Of a stretch of 37,880 nt of DNA, positions 23,792 through 31,942 are shown in pieces. The stretch lies in assembly GCA_902614395.1 (NCBI GenBank), contig CACMKW010000012.1, positions 1 through 37,880 on the forward strand, read 5' to 3'. The stretch's first letter is position 1; every line of letters begins with the position of its first letter. This stretch comes from an uncultured Alphaproteobacteria bacterium. Lineage in GTDB: Bacteria > Pseudomonadota > Alphaproteobacteria > HIMB59 > GCA-002718135. The position numbers were made by a program, and so were the translations under genes. Below the pieces are notes generated by a model that saw only the letters and a list, made by a program, of their open reading frames with translations, was not told where the DNA came from and searched no databases.

Positions 23792-24036
23792 CTTAATGAT
23801 TTAATTATATCCTTTAATTCATATATCTCATTTTGAGAAATTTTATTATCTTGATTCAGATCTATAATTTGAAAGAGTAAATTTAATGATTGTTCAATTT
23901 CTTCATAGGAAATTACTTCATCATTATTTAAATCAACAAAATTAAAGTACATTTTTTCTTCTTCATTTAATTCTTCAGAAAATGAAATTGAAGAATATGA
24001 AAGTAAAAATATAAAAAGTGTTTTTATCCAAACCAT
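23788..24036 (-). CDS. Small exported EF-hand protein
   Basis: The 82-residue protein starts with a hydrophobic leader (WIKTLFIFLLSYSSISFS, residues 3-20) that looks like a signal peptide, followed by an acidic domain with two EF-hand calcium loops: DLNNDEVISYEE (35-46) and DLNQDNKISQNE (59-70). Loop positions 1, 3, 5 and 12 carry the expected oxygen ligands. It should bind calcium in the periplasm or outside the cell. Its role is unknown. It overlaps the small membrane protein upstream by 13 bases and djlA downstream by 4, so it is firmly part of this operon rather than a chance reading frame. Confidence 0.75.
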   Translation of the reverse strand: MVWIKTLFIFLLSYSSISFSEELNEEEKMYFNFVDLNNDEVISYEEIEQSLNLLFQIIDLNQDNKISQNEIYELKDIIKSLR

Positions 24037-24251
24037 CTGTACATTCCTATAATACCTGCACCAGCGTAGAAAAATTGTAAAAACAATATTCCATTGTGTT
24101 TTAATTTATAGGCCCAGATTCCAATTAATAATGCTGATAGCAATAATAATGAAAATCCTATAAACTCTAATCCAATGTTAAATGCAACTAGTAGGGAATA
24201 AAGGATAGCTGTAGTTACGCCAATCCATTCTAAAAGTTTGTTTGAATTCAA
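24024..24251 (-). CDS. Small hypothetical membrane protein, TTG start
   Basis: The 75-residue protein has two or three hydrophobic helices (about 8-30, 31-48 and 54-72) and ends GIIGMYRWFG. The pattern of short helices with KLKHNG between them recalls one repeat of YgjV/PnuC-like membrane proteins, but I would not name a function. The only in-frame start near the N-terminus is TTG at 24251, without an evident Shine-Dalgarno, 7 bases after the cold-shock gene, so it may depend on readthrough from that message. The overlap with the EF-hand gene supports it being real. Confidence 0.6.
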   Translation of the reverse strand: MNSNKLLEWIGVTTAILYSLLVAFNIGLEFIGFSLLLLSALLIGIWAYKLKHNGILFLQFFYAGAGIIGMYRWFG

Positions 24252-24258
24252 TTAAATA

Positions 24259-24462
24259 TTATTTTTTCTTAATATTAATAGCGTTTTCTTTTCCACGGTT
24301 TTCACCGATTTCAAATTCAACTGCCATACCTTCTTCTAATGTATCAATACCAGCAGCTTCTAAAGCTGAGACATGTAGGAAAACATCTTTTCCTCCATCA
24401 TCATTTTCTATAAATCCATAACCTTTGGTCGGATTAAACCATTTAATTTTACCACTTGGCAT
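24259..24462 (-). CDS. Cold-shock domain protein
   Basis: The 67-residue single cold-shock domain carries RNP1 as KGYGFIEND (13-21) and RNP2 as VFLHVSAL (27-34). It is a five-stranded OB fold that binds single-stranded RNA/DNA and acts as an RNA chaperone. A strong AAGGAG lies 8 bases before the ATG on the minus strand. Roughly 125 bases separate it from the divergent rlmJ gene; that AT-rich stretch presumably holds both promoters and any cold-responsive leader, but I see no clear stem in it. Confidence 0.95.
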   Translation of the reverse strand: MPSGKIKWFNPTKGYGFIENDDGGKDVFLHVSALEAAGIDTLEEGMAVEFEIGENRGKENAINIKKK

Positions 24463-24588
24463 ATTGTATTCTCCTTATTTATTATTGGGGGATTAAATTT
24501 ATTTAACTTATATAAATATTGTATATTGATTAATTTAATTCTTTAAATAACTAATAAGAAATTAATTTCAACAATTTTTTTTATTTTT

Positions 24589-25419
24589 ATGCTTAGCTAT
24601 AAACACGGATATCATGCTGGAAATCATGCAGATGTTATGAAACACATTATAATGATTTACTTATATAATCTTGAAAAAAAAGTAAATAATTCAATAAGTT
24701 ATATTGATACTCATGCTGGTAATGGAATTTATAAATATATATCAAAGTATATGGATAAAAATAAAGAGTATAAAGAAGGTATTAAAAAGATACAAAATTA
24801 CAAAGGTAATAATATTTTAATTAAAAATTATCTTTCAACTATTTCTAAAATTACTGTAAAAAATAATTTTTATCCTGGATCACCTATATTTATTTCGTCA
24901 ATAGCTAATGAAAAAGATAAATTATTTTTTTGTGAATTGCACAATAATGAATATGTATTATTAAAAAAAAACTTAAACAAATATACAAATACTAAAATTT
25001 TAAATACTGATGGATTTAAATTTATTTTTAATAAAGTAAATAAAGAGAAGAGTTATTTTGTATTTATAGATCCATCATATGAAATAAAGGATGATTTTGA
25101 AAAAGTAGAGAAGATACTAAATAATATTGATAATTTATTCTCAAAATCCAAAATCATAATATGGTATCCAGTTTTGAATATTTTGGAAAATGATTCCTTT
25201 ATTCAGAATATTAGAAAAAAAGGTTTAAGTAATATTATCAATGTTGAAGTTCCTATTATGAAATATGGAAACAATGTTGGAATGCAAGGAAGTGGATTAT
25301 TATTAATAAATTTTTCAAATAGATCTATAATGAAAAACCTCAAAGAGGTGATACACGAAATTCAAAATATTTTAAAACAAGAGGAAAATAGTACTAGGTT
25401 TAAATTAAGATATTTATAA
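24589..25419 (+). CDS. rlmJ: 23S rRNA (adenine-N6) methyltransferase, RlmJ family
   Basis: The 276-residue protein begins with the family signature MLSYKHGYHAGNHADVMKH and continues with DTHAGNGIY (SAM-binding loop, about 41-49). The catalytic motif is IDPSYE, near 157-162, where the family usually has DPPYE. RlmJ methylates A2030 of 23S rRNA. The proline-to-serine change in the N6-adenine methyltransferase motif is conservative (DPPY, NPPY, SPPY and DPSY are known variants), so activity is likely. It was once named comJ/yhiR and linked to DNA uptake. The MATE gene follows 2 bases after its stop. Confidence 0.88.
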   Translation: MLSYKHGYHAGNHADVMKHIIMIYLYNLEKKVNNSISYIDTHAGNGIYKYISKYMDKNKEYKEGIKKIQNYKGNNILIKNYLSTISKITVKNNFYPGSPIFISSIANEKDKLFFCELHNNEYVLLKKNLNKYTNTKILNTDGFKFIFNKVNKEKSYFVFIDPSYEIKDDFEKVEKILNNIDNLFSKSKIIIWYPVLNILENDSFIQNIRKKGLSNIINVEVPIMKYGNNVGMQGSGLLLINFSNRSIMKNLKEVIHEIQNILKQEENSTRFKLRYL

Positions 25420-25421
25420 AT

Positions 25422-26795
25422 ATGAAAAAAATTAATTTACTTGATGAAGATATCTATAAGCTATTTATAAAAATTGCTTTGCCAGCCTCAATTGGAACTA
25501 TATTTAATAATCTGTATTCTTTAGTTGATACTATTTTTGCAGGTAGAATGATTTCTGAAACAGCTTTAGCAGCTATTGGTCAAACATTTCCTGTATATTT
25601 TATAATTATTGCTCTTGGTATAGGACTAAGTATAGCCACAACAAGTAACGTTGCTAATTCTCTAGGAGAAAAAAATATTAAAAAAGCAAGTCATGCATTT
25701 TCACAATCTTTTGTCGTAACAACTCTAGTAGGCTTAGGTATAACTATTTTTGGACTTTATTTTGGAAACATAATTTTAGAATCTATAAATGATGATCCAA
25801 AAACTCTTAAACTTTCATCATTATATATGAACGTAATTTATTTAGGATCAGTCATAATTCTTTTACTGATGGTATGTAATTCTTGTTTATCAGCTCAAGG
25901 AGATACTAAAAGTTATAGAAATGTTTTAATTTTTAGTTTTTTTCTTAATATAATTTTAAATCCAATATTAATTACAGGAAAAATAATTAATTTAGAATTA
26001 TTTGCGCCAATGGGAATAACTGGAATAGCAATAGCTACTATAGTCTCTCAAATAATTGGTCTATTTTATTTACTATATAAAATTTATAAAACAGAGATTT
26101 TTGAAAACTTTAAAAATAATTATTTAATTCCTAAATTAAGTTTAATTAAGGAAATATCATTTCAGGCTATACCAGCGGCATTAGGATTAATGATGATTGC
26201 TCTTGGATCATATATATTATTATTTTTTGTAAGTCGTTTTGGTAATGATGCAATTGCAGGTTTTTCCTCAGCTGGAAGATATGAACAACTGCTTTTCTTA
26301 CCATTATTGGGGTTAAGTACAGCAGTAACTGCCATTGTGGGTCAAAATTTTGGCGCTAAAAATTATGAAAGAATTTTAGAAACTTTTAATAAAGCTATGA
26401 TTACAGGAGTAATAATATTAACTATAGCAGGATTAATTTTATTTATAACTGCAGAAGATTCTATGAGATTATTTACTGATGATAAAGAAGTAATTTACTA
26501 TGGATCATTATATCTTAAAATTTACGCACTGGGTTTTCCAGCTTTTCCTTTCTTCTTTATTTCCAATGCATCATTCCAAGGACTAAAAAAAGCAATAATA
26601 GTAATGTATATGGCCATAATTAGGTTTGTATTAGTGCCTATAATTGTAATATTATTTGTAAATAATTATATAGAAGAAAACTATATCTATATGTTTATTG
26701 GGTTAACTCTTGTTCATTGGATAATTGGTATCTTATATTATTTTTATTCTTCAAATAAGATTCGCAATATCCAAAGCAACTATACTACACCTTGA
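25422..26795 (+). CDS. MATE family efflux transporter
   Basis: The 457-residue membrane protein has about 12 hydrophobic helices in two homologous halves, each opening with the MATE pattern. The N-half reads ALPASIGTIFNNLYSLVDTI (19-38) with FAGRMISETALAAIGQTFP; the C-half reads AIPAALGLMMIALGSYILLF, with FSSAGRYEQLLFLPLLGLSTA. It would export drugs or metabolites in exchange for H+ or Na+. The substrate is unknown. It lies just behind rlmJ and its 3' end overlaps the convergent pcm gene by 16 bases. Confidence 0.9.
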   Translation: MKKINLLDEDIYKLFIKIALPASIGTIFNNLYSLVDTIFAGRMISETALAAIGQTFPVYFIIIALGIGLSIATTSNVANSLGEKNIKKASHAFSQSFVVTTLVGLGITIFGLYFGNIILESINDDPKTLKLSSLYMNVIYLGSVIILLLMVCNSCLSAQGDTKSYRNVLIFSFFLNIILNPILITGKIINLELFAPMGITGIAIATIVSQIIGLFYLLYKIYKTEIFENFKNNYLIPKLSLIKEISFQAIPAALGLMMIALGSYILLFFVSRFGNDAIAGFSSAGRYEQLLFLPLLGLSTAVTAIVGQNFGAKNYERILETFNKAMITGVIILTIAGLILFITAEDSMRLFTDDKEVIYYGSLYLKIYALGFPAFPFFFISNASFQGLKKAIIVMYMAIIRFVLVPIIVILFVNNYIEENYIYMFIGLTLVHWIIGILYYFYSSNKIRNIQSNYTTP

Positions 26796-27406
26796 AGATT
26801 TGGAACAAATAAAACATCATCATATTCTTCAGAAATTATTTTATCATTTTGCTTAGAATATTTTACAAGTATCTGTTTGTTATTTTTAACTATAGGAGAG
26901 ACAATAATTCCTTCATTTTTAATATGAGAAAAAATTTCATTATTTATTTTTTTTGATACTGCTGTAAATATTATTCTATCAAAAGGTATTTGTTCAATCC
27001 AACCATTGTTACCATCATCATATTTAGAAACAATATTAGTTAATTTTAATTTCTCAAAAATATAATTAGAACCTTCATGTAAATTTTTAATTCTTTCAAT
27101 TGTATATACACGCCTTGCTAAGATTGATAATACTGCACACTGATATCCGCTACCAGTGCCAATTTCTAGCACCTTGTGATTACTTTTAACATCAAGTAAT
27201 TCAGTCATCCTGGCTACAACGTAGGGCTGACTAATTGTTTGATTGTTTTCAATTGGTAAAGCTATATTTTCATAAGCTTGATTTCTGTAAGCTTCACTAA
27301 TAAACTTTTCTCTTGGAATTTTTTCTATTGCAGAGAGAACTTTAGCATTACTAATACCAGACTCTCGTAACTCGAGTATCAATCTTATTTTTCTTACATC
27401 AAGCAC
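26780..27406 (-). CDS. pcm: Protein-L-isoaspartate O-methyltransferase, GTG start
   Basis: The 208-residue SAM-dependent enzyme repairs isoaspartyl residues. ENNQTISQPYVVARMTELL (53-71) is the substrate-binding segment, and VLEIGTGSGYQCAVLS (79-94) is the SAM-binding motif I, followed by RVYTIERI. The start is GTG at 27406, which shares one base with the serS stop (TAGTG). In alphaproteobacteria pcm usually follows serS-surE; here surE is absent from between them. The gene's 3' end overlaps the convergent MATE gene. Confidence 0.93.
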   Translation of the reverse strand: MLDVRKIRLILELRESGISNAKVLSAIEKIPREKFISEAYRNQAYENIALPIENNQTISQPYVVARMTELLDVKSNHKVLEIGTGSGYQCAVLSILARRVYTIERIKNLHEGSNYIFEKLKLTNIVSKYDDGNNGWIEQIPFDRIIFTAVSKKINNEIFSHIKNEGIIVSPIVKNNKQILVKYSKQNDKIISEEYDDVLFVPNLQGVV

Positions 27407-28668
27407 TAGATAAGAGTATCAGAATTATTGAAATATTTTTTCAAAACTGCTGGAATTTTAATATTTCCATCTTTCATTTGATAATTTTCAAGAATGGCAA
27501 TTAGTGTTCTTCCAACTGCTAAGCCGGATCCATTAAGTGTATGAACAAAAATATTTTTATTTTCTAATTTATATCTTGTATTCATTCTTCTAGCTTGAAA
27601 ATCATTGCAATTAGAACAGCTTGAAATTTCTCTATAAGTATTTTCACCTGGAAGCCACACTTCAATATCGTATGTTTTTGATGCTGAAAAGCCCATATCA
27701 CCAGTACACAAAGTCATAATCCTATAATGAATATTTAAATCTTGAAGAATACTCTCAGCGCTTTCAAGCATTCTTTCTAATTCATCTTGTGAATGCTGTG
27801 GCTCTACTATTGAAACTAATTCAACTTTAGTAAATTGATGCTGTCTTAACATACCACGAGTATCTTTACCAGCAGCACCAGCTTCTGATCTAAAACATGG
27901 GGTATAAGAAGTTACTCTCATGGGTAATTGATTTTGGTTAAGTATTTCCTCTCTAACCATGTTTGTTAAAGGAACTTCAGCAGTTGGTATTAACCAATGA
28001 TCTTCCCCAGCAGTAAATAAATCTTCACCAAATTTAGGTAATTGCCCTGTTCCAAAAAGGGCAGAATCTTTAACCAAAAAAGGTAAATTATATTCAATAT
28101 AACCATTTTCATTCGTATGCTTATCTAACATAAAATTTGCTATTGCTCTTTCCAGCTTAGAAAGTTGATTTTTTAATAAAACAAATCTAGATCCTGATAA
28201 TTTAGATGCAGTTTCAAAATTCATTAAACCTAAATTTTCCCCTAATTCAAAATGAGTTTTAGGATTAAAATCAAATTCTGGTTTTTCACCCCATTCTCTA
28301 TATTTTGTGTTGTCTGCTTCATTGCTTCCTATAGGTACAGTCTTATCAGCTATATTTGGAAGTCTAGAGAGAATAGTTTTTAGCTCCTCGTCTTTAATAG
28401 TCTCAAGTTCCTTTAAATTATTAATTTTATTTTTAATTTCATCAACTTTACTCATTTCTGATGAAGCATCTTTATTTTCACTTTTAAGTTTACCAATATT
28501 TTTAGAAATAGAGTTTCTTTCTGCTAAAAGGTTCTGAAGAACAGTCTGAGTTTCTCTTTTAACTTTATCTAGTTCTAATATTTTATTTGATATTGGATGC
28601 TCACCTCTTTGTTTCATATAATTATCAAACTCTGTTGGATTTTCTCGAATAAAATTAATATTATGCAT
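27406..28668 (-). CDS. serS: Seryl-tRNA synthetase
   Basis: The 420-residue class II synthetase has an N-terminal antiparallel coiled-coil arm (about 28-105, rich in K/E/L), which binds the long variable arm of tRNA-Ser. The catalytic core follows: motif 2 as FRSEAGAAGKDTRGMLRQHQ and motif 3 as GSGLAVGRTLIAILENYQ, with the serine-binding TAEVPLTNMV and CTGDMGFSASKTYDIEVWLP between. Its ATG shares one base with the tatC stop, and its stop overlaps the pcm start, so tatC-serS-pcm are tightly coupled. Confidence 0.97.
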   Translation of the reverse strand: MHNINFIRENPTEFDNYMKQRGEHPISNKILELDKVKRETQTVLQNLLAERNSISKNIGKLKSENKDASSEMSKVDEIKNKINNLKELETIKDEELKTILSRLPNIADKTVPIGSNEADNTKYREWGEKPEFDFNPKTHFELGENLGLMNFETASKLSGSRFVLLKNQLSKLERAIANFMLDKHTNENGYIEYNLPFLVKDSALFGTGQLPKFGEDLFTAGEDHWLIPTAEVPLTNMVREEILNQNQLPMRVTSYTPCFRSEAGAAGKDTRGMLRQHQFTKVELVSIVEPQHSQDELERMLESAESILQDLNIHYRIMTLCTGDMGFSASKTYDIEVWLPGENTYREISSCSNCNDFQARRMNTRYKLENKNIFVHTLNGSGLAVGRTLIAILENYQMKDGNIKIPAVLKKYFNNSDTLI

Positions 28669-29423
28669 TACTTATCTTTATTTTTTTGTATTAGTTTTGC
28701 AATATAAATTGAAACTTCGTATAAGAATATAATTGGCAGAGCTAAACTTATTTGACTAAATGGATCAGGTGGAGTTAAGAATGCTGCCGATAAAAATGCT
28801 AATACAATTGCATATTTTCTAAATTTTTTTAGTGATTCATAAGTAACCATCCCTACTCTTGCCATTAAAGATAGAACAACGGGAAGCTGAAAAGCTAAAC
28901 CAAAAGCAAAAATAAATCGCATCATAAGGGATAAATATTCTCCCATCTTAGCTTCTAATCGAATAGGAACTCCACTAGAACCAAGGTTTTGATAAGATAG
29001 GAAAAAAGACCATGCCAATGGCGCAATAATATAATAAACCATTGATCCACCGGCAAAAAATAAAATTGGTGTCGCAACTAAATAGGGTAAAAAAGCTCTC
29101 TTTTCCTTTTTGTATAATCCTGGTGCAATAAATCTCCATATTTGTATTGCAATTAATGGGAATGAAAAAAATAAAGCAAAGAAAAAAGCTATTTTTAATT
29201 CTGTAAAAAAAGCTTCTTGTAAAGCTGTATAAATAAAACCTTGACCTTTATCTTTATCAAATAGTTCTACTAGAGGACTGGCTAAAAAGGCAAATAATTC
29301 ATCTGCAAAGTAAAAACAAACAATAAAGATTAATAAAATATATAAAAAACTCCATAGTAGTCTTTTTCGTAACTCAGTGAGATGCCCTATTAGAGACATT
29401 TCTTCAAATTTTTCTTCAGCCAT
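28668..29423 (-). CDS. tatC: Sec-independent protein translocase subunit TatC
   Basis: The 251-residue, six-helix membrane protein is the receptor for twin-arginine signal peptides. The family signature MSLIGHLTELRKRLLWSFLY is at 9-28, including the glutamate E17 in the LTELRKR segment that contacts the signal peptide. ALQEAFFTELKIAFFF, near 67-83, marks the first periplasmic loop and TM2, and FAFGLAFQLPVVL marks TM5. It is downstream of tatB with a 15-base gap. Together tatA, tatB and tatC make a full translocon. Confidence 0.96.
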   Translation of the reverse strand: MAEEKFEEMSLIGHLTELRKRLLWSFLYILLIFIVCFYFADELFAFLASPLVELFDKDKGQGFIYTALQEAFFTELKIAFFFALFFSFPLIAIQIWRFIAPGLYKKEKRAFLPYLVATPILFFAGGSMVYYIIAPLAWSFFLSYQNLGSSGVPIRLEAKMGEYLSLMMRFIFAFGLAFQLPVVLSLMARVGMVTYESLKKFRKYAIVLAFLSAAFLTPPDPFSQISLALPIIFLYEVSIYIAKLIQKNKDK

Positions 29424-29438
29424 TACAAAAATAATAAA

Positions 29439-29753
29439 TTAATTTTTTTTTGAAAATTCATTCTCGGTCATTTTTACTGTTTCTTGAACTTCTTTAATCT
29501 CATTTTCAAAATTTTTTTTGATATTAATGCCGTCTTTTATTTTTTTTACTTCTTTAACTGATTTAGCTAATTCTTTAATTTCTTCCTCTTCAGCAATTTC
29601 ATTTATAGATGACTTAAATTCAGAAGACATTTTTTTAATATATTTGGTAAAAGATCCAACTTGTTTAATGAATTTTGGAAGATCTTTTGGGCCAATAACA
29701 ACAACAACAATTATCCCAATTAAGAAAATTTCACTCCAACCAAAAGTAAACAT
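29439..29753 (-). CDS. tatB: Sec-independent protein translocase subunit TatB
   Basis: The 104-residue protein has one N-terminal membrane helix (FGWSEIFLIGIIVVVVIGPKDLPKF; glutamate E8 and the GPKDLPK hinge are diagnostic of TatB), then an amphipathic helix and a charged coiled tail rich in lysine and glutamate. It works with TatC as the signal-peptide receptor. The tail is short compared with E. coli TatB (171). It lies 5 bases after tatA. Confidence 0.93.
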   Translation of the reverse strand: MFTFGWSEIFLIGIIVVVVIGPKDLPKFIKQVGSFTKYIKKMSSEFKSSINEIAEEEEIKELAKSVKEVKKIKDGINIKKNFENEIKEVQETVKMTENEFSKKN

Positions 29754-29758
29754 TGTAT

Positions 29759-29944
29759 TTACTTTTCTTCGTCGTTTTTATTCTCTAAATTTTTATCTTC
29801 TTTTTTTTCTTCGTCAGACATTCCTCTCTTGAATGATTTGATTCCTTTTGCCATATCACCCATAAGTTGAGGTATTTTACCTCTACCAAAAAGAAGTAGA
29901 ACAATAACGAGTACTATTAATAATTGCCAAATACTAGGTGTCAT
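29759..29944 (-). CDS. tatA: Sec-independent protein translocase subunit TatA
   Basis: The 61-residue protein has an N-terminal helix ending in [20 protein letters not shown]. The FGRGKIP hinge and the following amphipathic helix are the TatA hallmark, and a short charged tail follows. It polymerises to form the translocation pore. It is the first tat gene, 50 bases after scpB, without an obvious Shine-Dalgarno. Confidence 0.93.
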   Translation of the reverse strand: MTPSIWQLLIVLVIVLLLFGRGKIPQLMGDMAKGIKSFKRGMSDEEKKEDKNLENKNDEEK

Positions 29945-29994
29945 AAAGGGCTTATACGGAAACTATAGGAAAAAAACAAGAAGTAATAAGTTAA

Positions 29995-30630
29995 CTAAGT
30001 ATTTTGAATAAAATCATCAATATTATTTTCATCATCCTGTTCTAAAATATCATTACTTTGTAAATTTTCATCATTTTTAGCAAGATCACTTATAGTTGCA
30101 ATCGCAGCACGTTTATCTAGAAAACCACTTGCCTTTAGCTCCTCTTTATTAGGCAAATCAGACAAACTATTCAATCCAAAATGTTCAACAAACAAATCTG
30201 TGGTAGACCATAAAGTAGGTTTACCAGGTATACTTTTCCTACCTGAAGGACGTATCCATCCTATTTCCATCAAATGATCTAGAGAGCCTCTACCCATTTG
30301 AACACCTCTAATATTTTCAATTTCTGATCTTGTTATTGGTTGTTGGTATGCAATTATAGATAATGTTTCTAGTGCTGCTCTTGATAATTTTCTTTTCTGT
30401 GTTTTAAAAATAGTTAATTCATCACTGAGATCTTCTGCAGTTCTAAAAGACCATTTGTTGCCAGTTTTGATTAAATTTATACCTCTATTTTTATAAAAAT
30501 CTTTAATTTCTAGTAATAACTTACTTATATTATTTTTATCTTTAATTTTTTCTTTTAAATCATTTTCATCAAGTGGCTCACCTGATGCAAATAATATTGC
30601 TTCTAAAATTTTAATATCTTTATTATCCAT
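29995..30630 (-). CDS. scpB: Segregation and condensation protein B
   Basis: The 211-residue protein is the winged-helix partner of ScpA in the SMC condensin complex. Family segments are ILEAILFASGEPLDENDLKE at the N-terminus, then LSRAALETLSIIAYQQPITR and the RGVQMGRGSLDHLMEIGWIR wing, with GKPTLWSTTDLFVEHFGL after. The C-terminus is acidic. It overlaps scpA by 8 bases, as expected for proteins made in a fixed ratio. Confidence 0.95.
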   Translation of the reverse strand: MDNKDIKILEAILFASGEPLDENDLKEKIKDKNNISKLLLEIKDFYKNRGINLIKTGNKWSFRTAEDLSDELTIFKTQKRKLSRAALETLSIIAYQQPITRSEIENIRGVQMGRGSLDHLMEIGWIRPSGRKSIPGKPTLWSTTDLFVEHFGLNSLSDLPNKEELKASGFLDKRAAIATISDLAKNDENLQSNDILEQDDENNIDDFIQNT

Positions 30631-31390
30631 TTTGATTATATTTTATATAAATATTCCCAAAACTTTCATCTTGTTTTAAATCAACAAAGCCATTTTTTGA
30701 TAATTCTAAAGAAGCAACAAAGTTAGATGATATAATTGATTTATTAATTGTTTTATTAGCTTTAATTAAATTTGGAATTACATTTAAAAAATTAGTCCAT
30801 TCTGTAATATTTCCAAAAATACCTTTTAATCTTTTGACTGCTTGATCAACTGAATAAAGTTCTGAATACTCAATAGTTAATTGTTTAACCTGTTCATTCG
30901 ATTTAAGTATTTGACTATATGATTTTAGTAAGTCGTATAAATTAGAAGTATAATTTATATTATATTTAACTTTGAGACCTTCAGATGACCCCCCATAAAA
31001 TACATCTCTATTAACAAGAGGTCTTGAATAAATGATTTTAGAAATATTTTGAAAAGCCTCTAGTCTCTGTAATTGATATTTTAAAGCCTCTTCTAACTCA
31101 TCTGCTGTATATTCATCTGTTTTTTCTTCTTTTGGTAATAGTAATCTTGATTTCAAATACGTTAGCCATGCTGCCATCACTAAATAATCAGCAGCTATTT
31201 CAATATGAATATTTCTATATTGATTAATAAAATTAATATATTGATCAGCTAACTCGGATATAGATATATCAGATAAATCAACCTTCTGCGATCTAGCCAA
31301 AACCAACAAAAGGTCTATAGGACCCTCAAAATTGTCTAATAATAGGTTAAATTGACCTTCTTTTATTTCTGTATCTGGAACATTTAGCAC
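30623..31390 (-). CDS. scpA: Segregation and condensation protein A (kleisin), GTG start
   Basis: The 255-residue kleisin bridges SMC heads. LLLDNFEGPIDLLLVLARSQ (17-36) and VDLSDISISELADQYINFI are the conserved N-terminal helices, and YLVMAAWLTYLKSRLLLPKE follows. The C-terminal winged helix includes VVASLELSKNGFVDLKQDE-like text (FVASLELSKNGFVDL). The start is GTG at 31390; an ATG a few bases on is in another frame. In many alphaproteobacteria nagZ separates this gene from the SPOR-domain gene; here the gap is only 39 bases and nagZ is missing. Confidence 0.95.
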   Translation of the reverse strand: MLNVPDTEIKEGQFNLLLDNFEGPIDLLLVLARSQKVDLSDISISELADQYINFINQYRNIHIEIAADYLVMAAWLTYLKSRLLLPKEEKTDEYTADELEEALKYQLQRLEAFQNISKIIYSRPLVNRDVFYGGSSEGLKVKYNINYTSNLYDLLKSYSQILKSNEQVKQLTIEYSELYSVDQAVKRLKGIFGNITEWTNFLNVIPNLIKANKTINKSIISSNFVASLELSKNGFVDLKQDESFGNIYIKYNQNG

Positions 31391-31429
31391 AACTTTTTAT
31401 ATAAAATTATTGAGATTCTCTCAATATTA

Positions 31430-31942
31430 TTAATTTTGTAAATTAAGTATTATGCAACTCTTAACAATGGTTAATAAATCACAAGCTTCAGAAGCATTAT
31501 TCTTAGAGATGTAATTTTTATAGGTAATAAAATATTGAGTACCTATTTCAGTTTTTTTATAAAAAACAAAAATATCTTCATGATCTATAATTTCTTTTTT
31601 ATTTTCTAATAAATTGCTAAAGTATTTATTAATATTTTCAAAATTATCATTGCTATACAATTGAATTGTAAAATCAAGTTCTTCTATATTTTTAAAATCA
31701 AAATCTTTGATTTCATTATCTATGTTATTTAAACTTTTCTTGTCTAAATAATCAACAACCTCACCTTCTTTATTAGTAGGAATAATAAAATATTTATCAG
31801 TAAATTTAGGAATGACAAAATACTCCCTATTACTAAAATAATAAAATGAGATAAGATAAAGAATAATAATAAATAGAAATAATAATAAAGAATATTTTAA
31901 AATGTAATTATTTTTTCTTTTAAAAATAATTCTTTTTATCAT
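31430..31942 (-). CDS. Membrane-anchored protein, probably a SPOR-domain (septal peptidoglycan-binding) protein
   Basis: The 170-residue protein has a basic N-terminus, one membrane helix (about 14-36) and a periplasmic part. The last 70 residues (FTIQLYSNDNFENINKYF, then VFYKKTEIGTQYFITYKNY, then a final helix ASEACDLLTIVKSC) show the beta-alpha-beta-beta-alpha-beta spacing of SPOR domains, although the sequence match is weak. Two cysteines near the end (CDLLTIVKSC) could form a disulfide. Its place directly after argS and before scpA is where alphaproteobacteria keep a SPOR-domain gene, which is the stronger argument. Its ATG shares one base with the argS stop. Confidence 0.55.
   Translation of the reverse strand: MIKRIIFKRKNNYILKYSLLLFLFIIILYLISFYYFSNREYFVIPKFTDKYFIIPTNKEGEVVDYLDKKSLNNIDNEIKDFDFKNIEELDFTIQLYSNDNFENINKYFSNLLENKKEIIDHEDIFVFYKKTEIGTQYFITYKNYISKNNASEACDLLTIVKSCIILNLQN

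Noticed and set aside
24463-24588. A structured cold-shock leader between the cold-shock gene and rlmJ.
   Set aside because: The stretch is AT-rich with a good Shine-Dalgarno at its end, but I could not find a convincing stem or conserved cold-box sequence.
29518-29832. A 104-codon plus-strand frame opposite tatB and tatA.
   Set aside because: The minus-strand tat proteins are clear family members; the opposing frame is low complexity.
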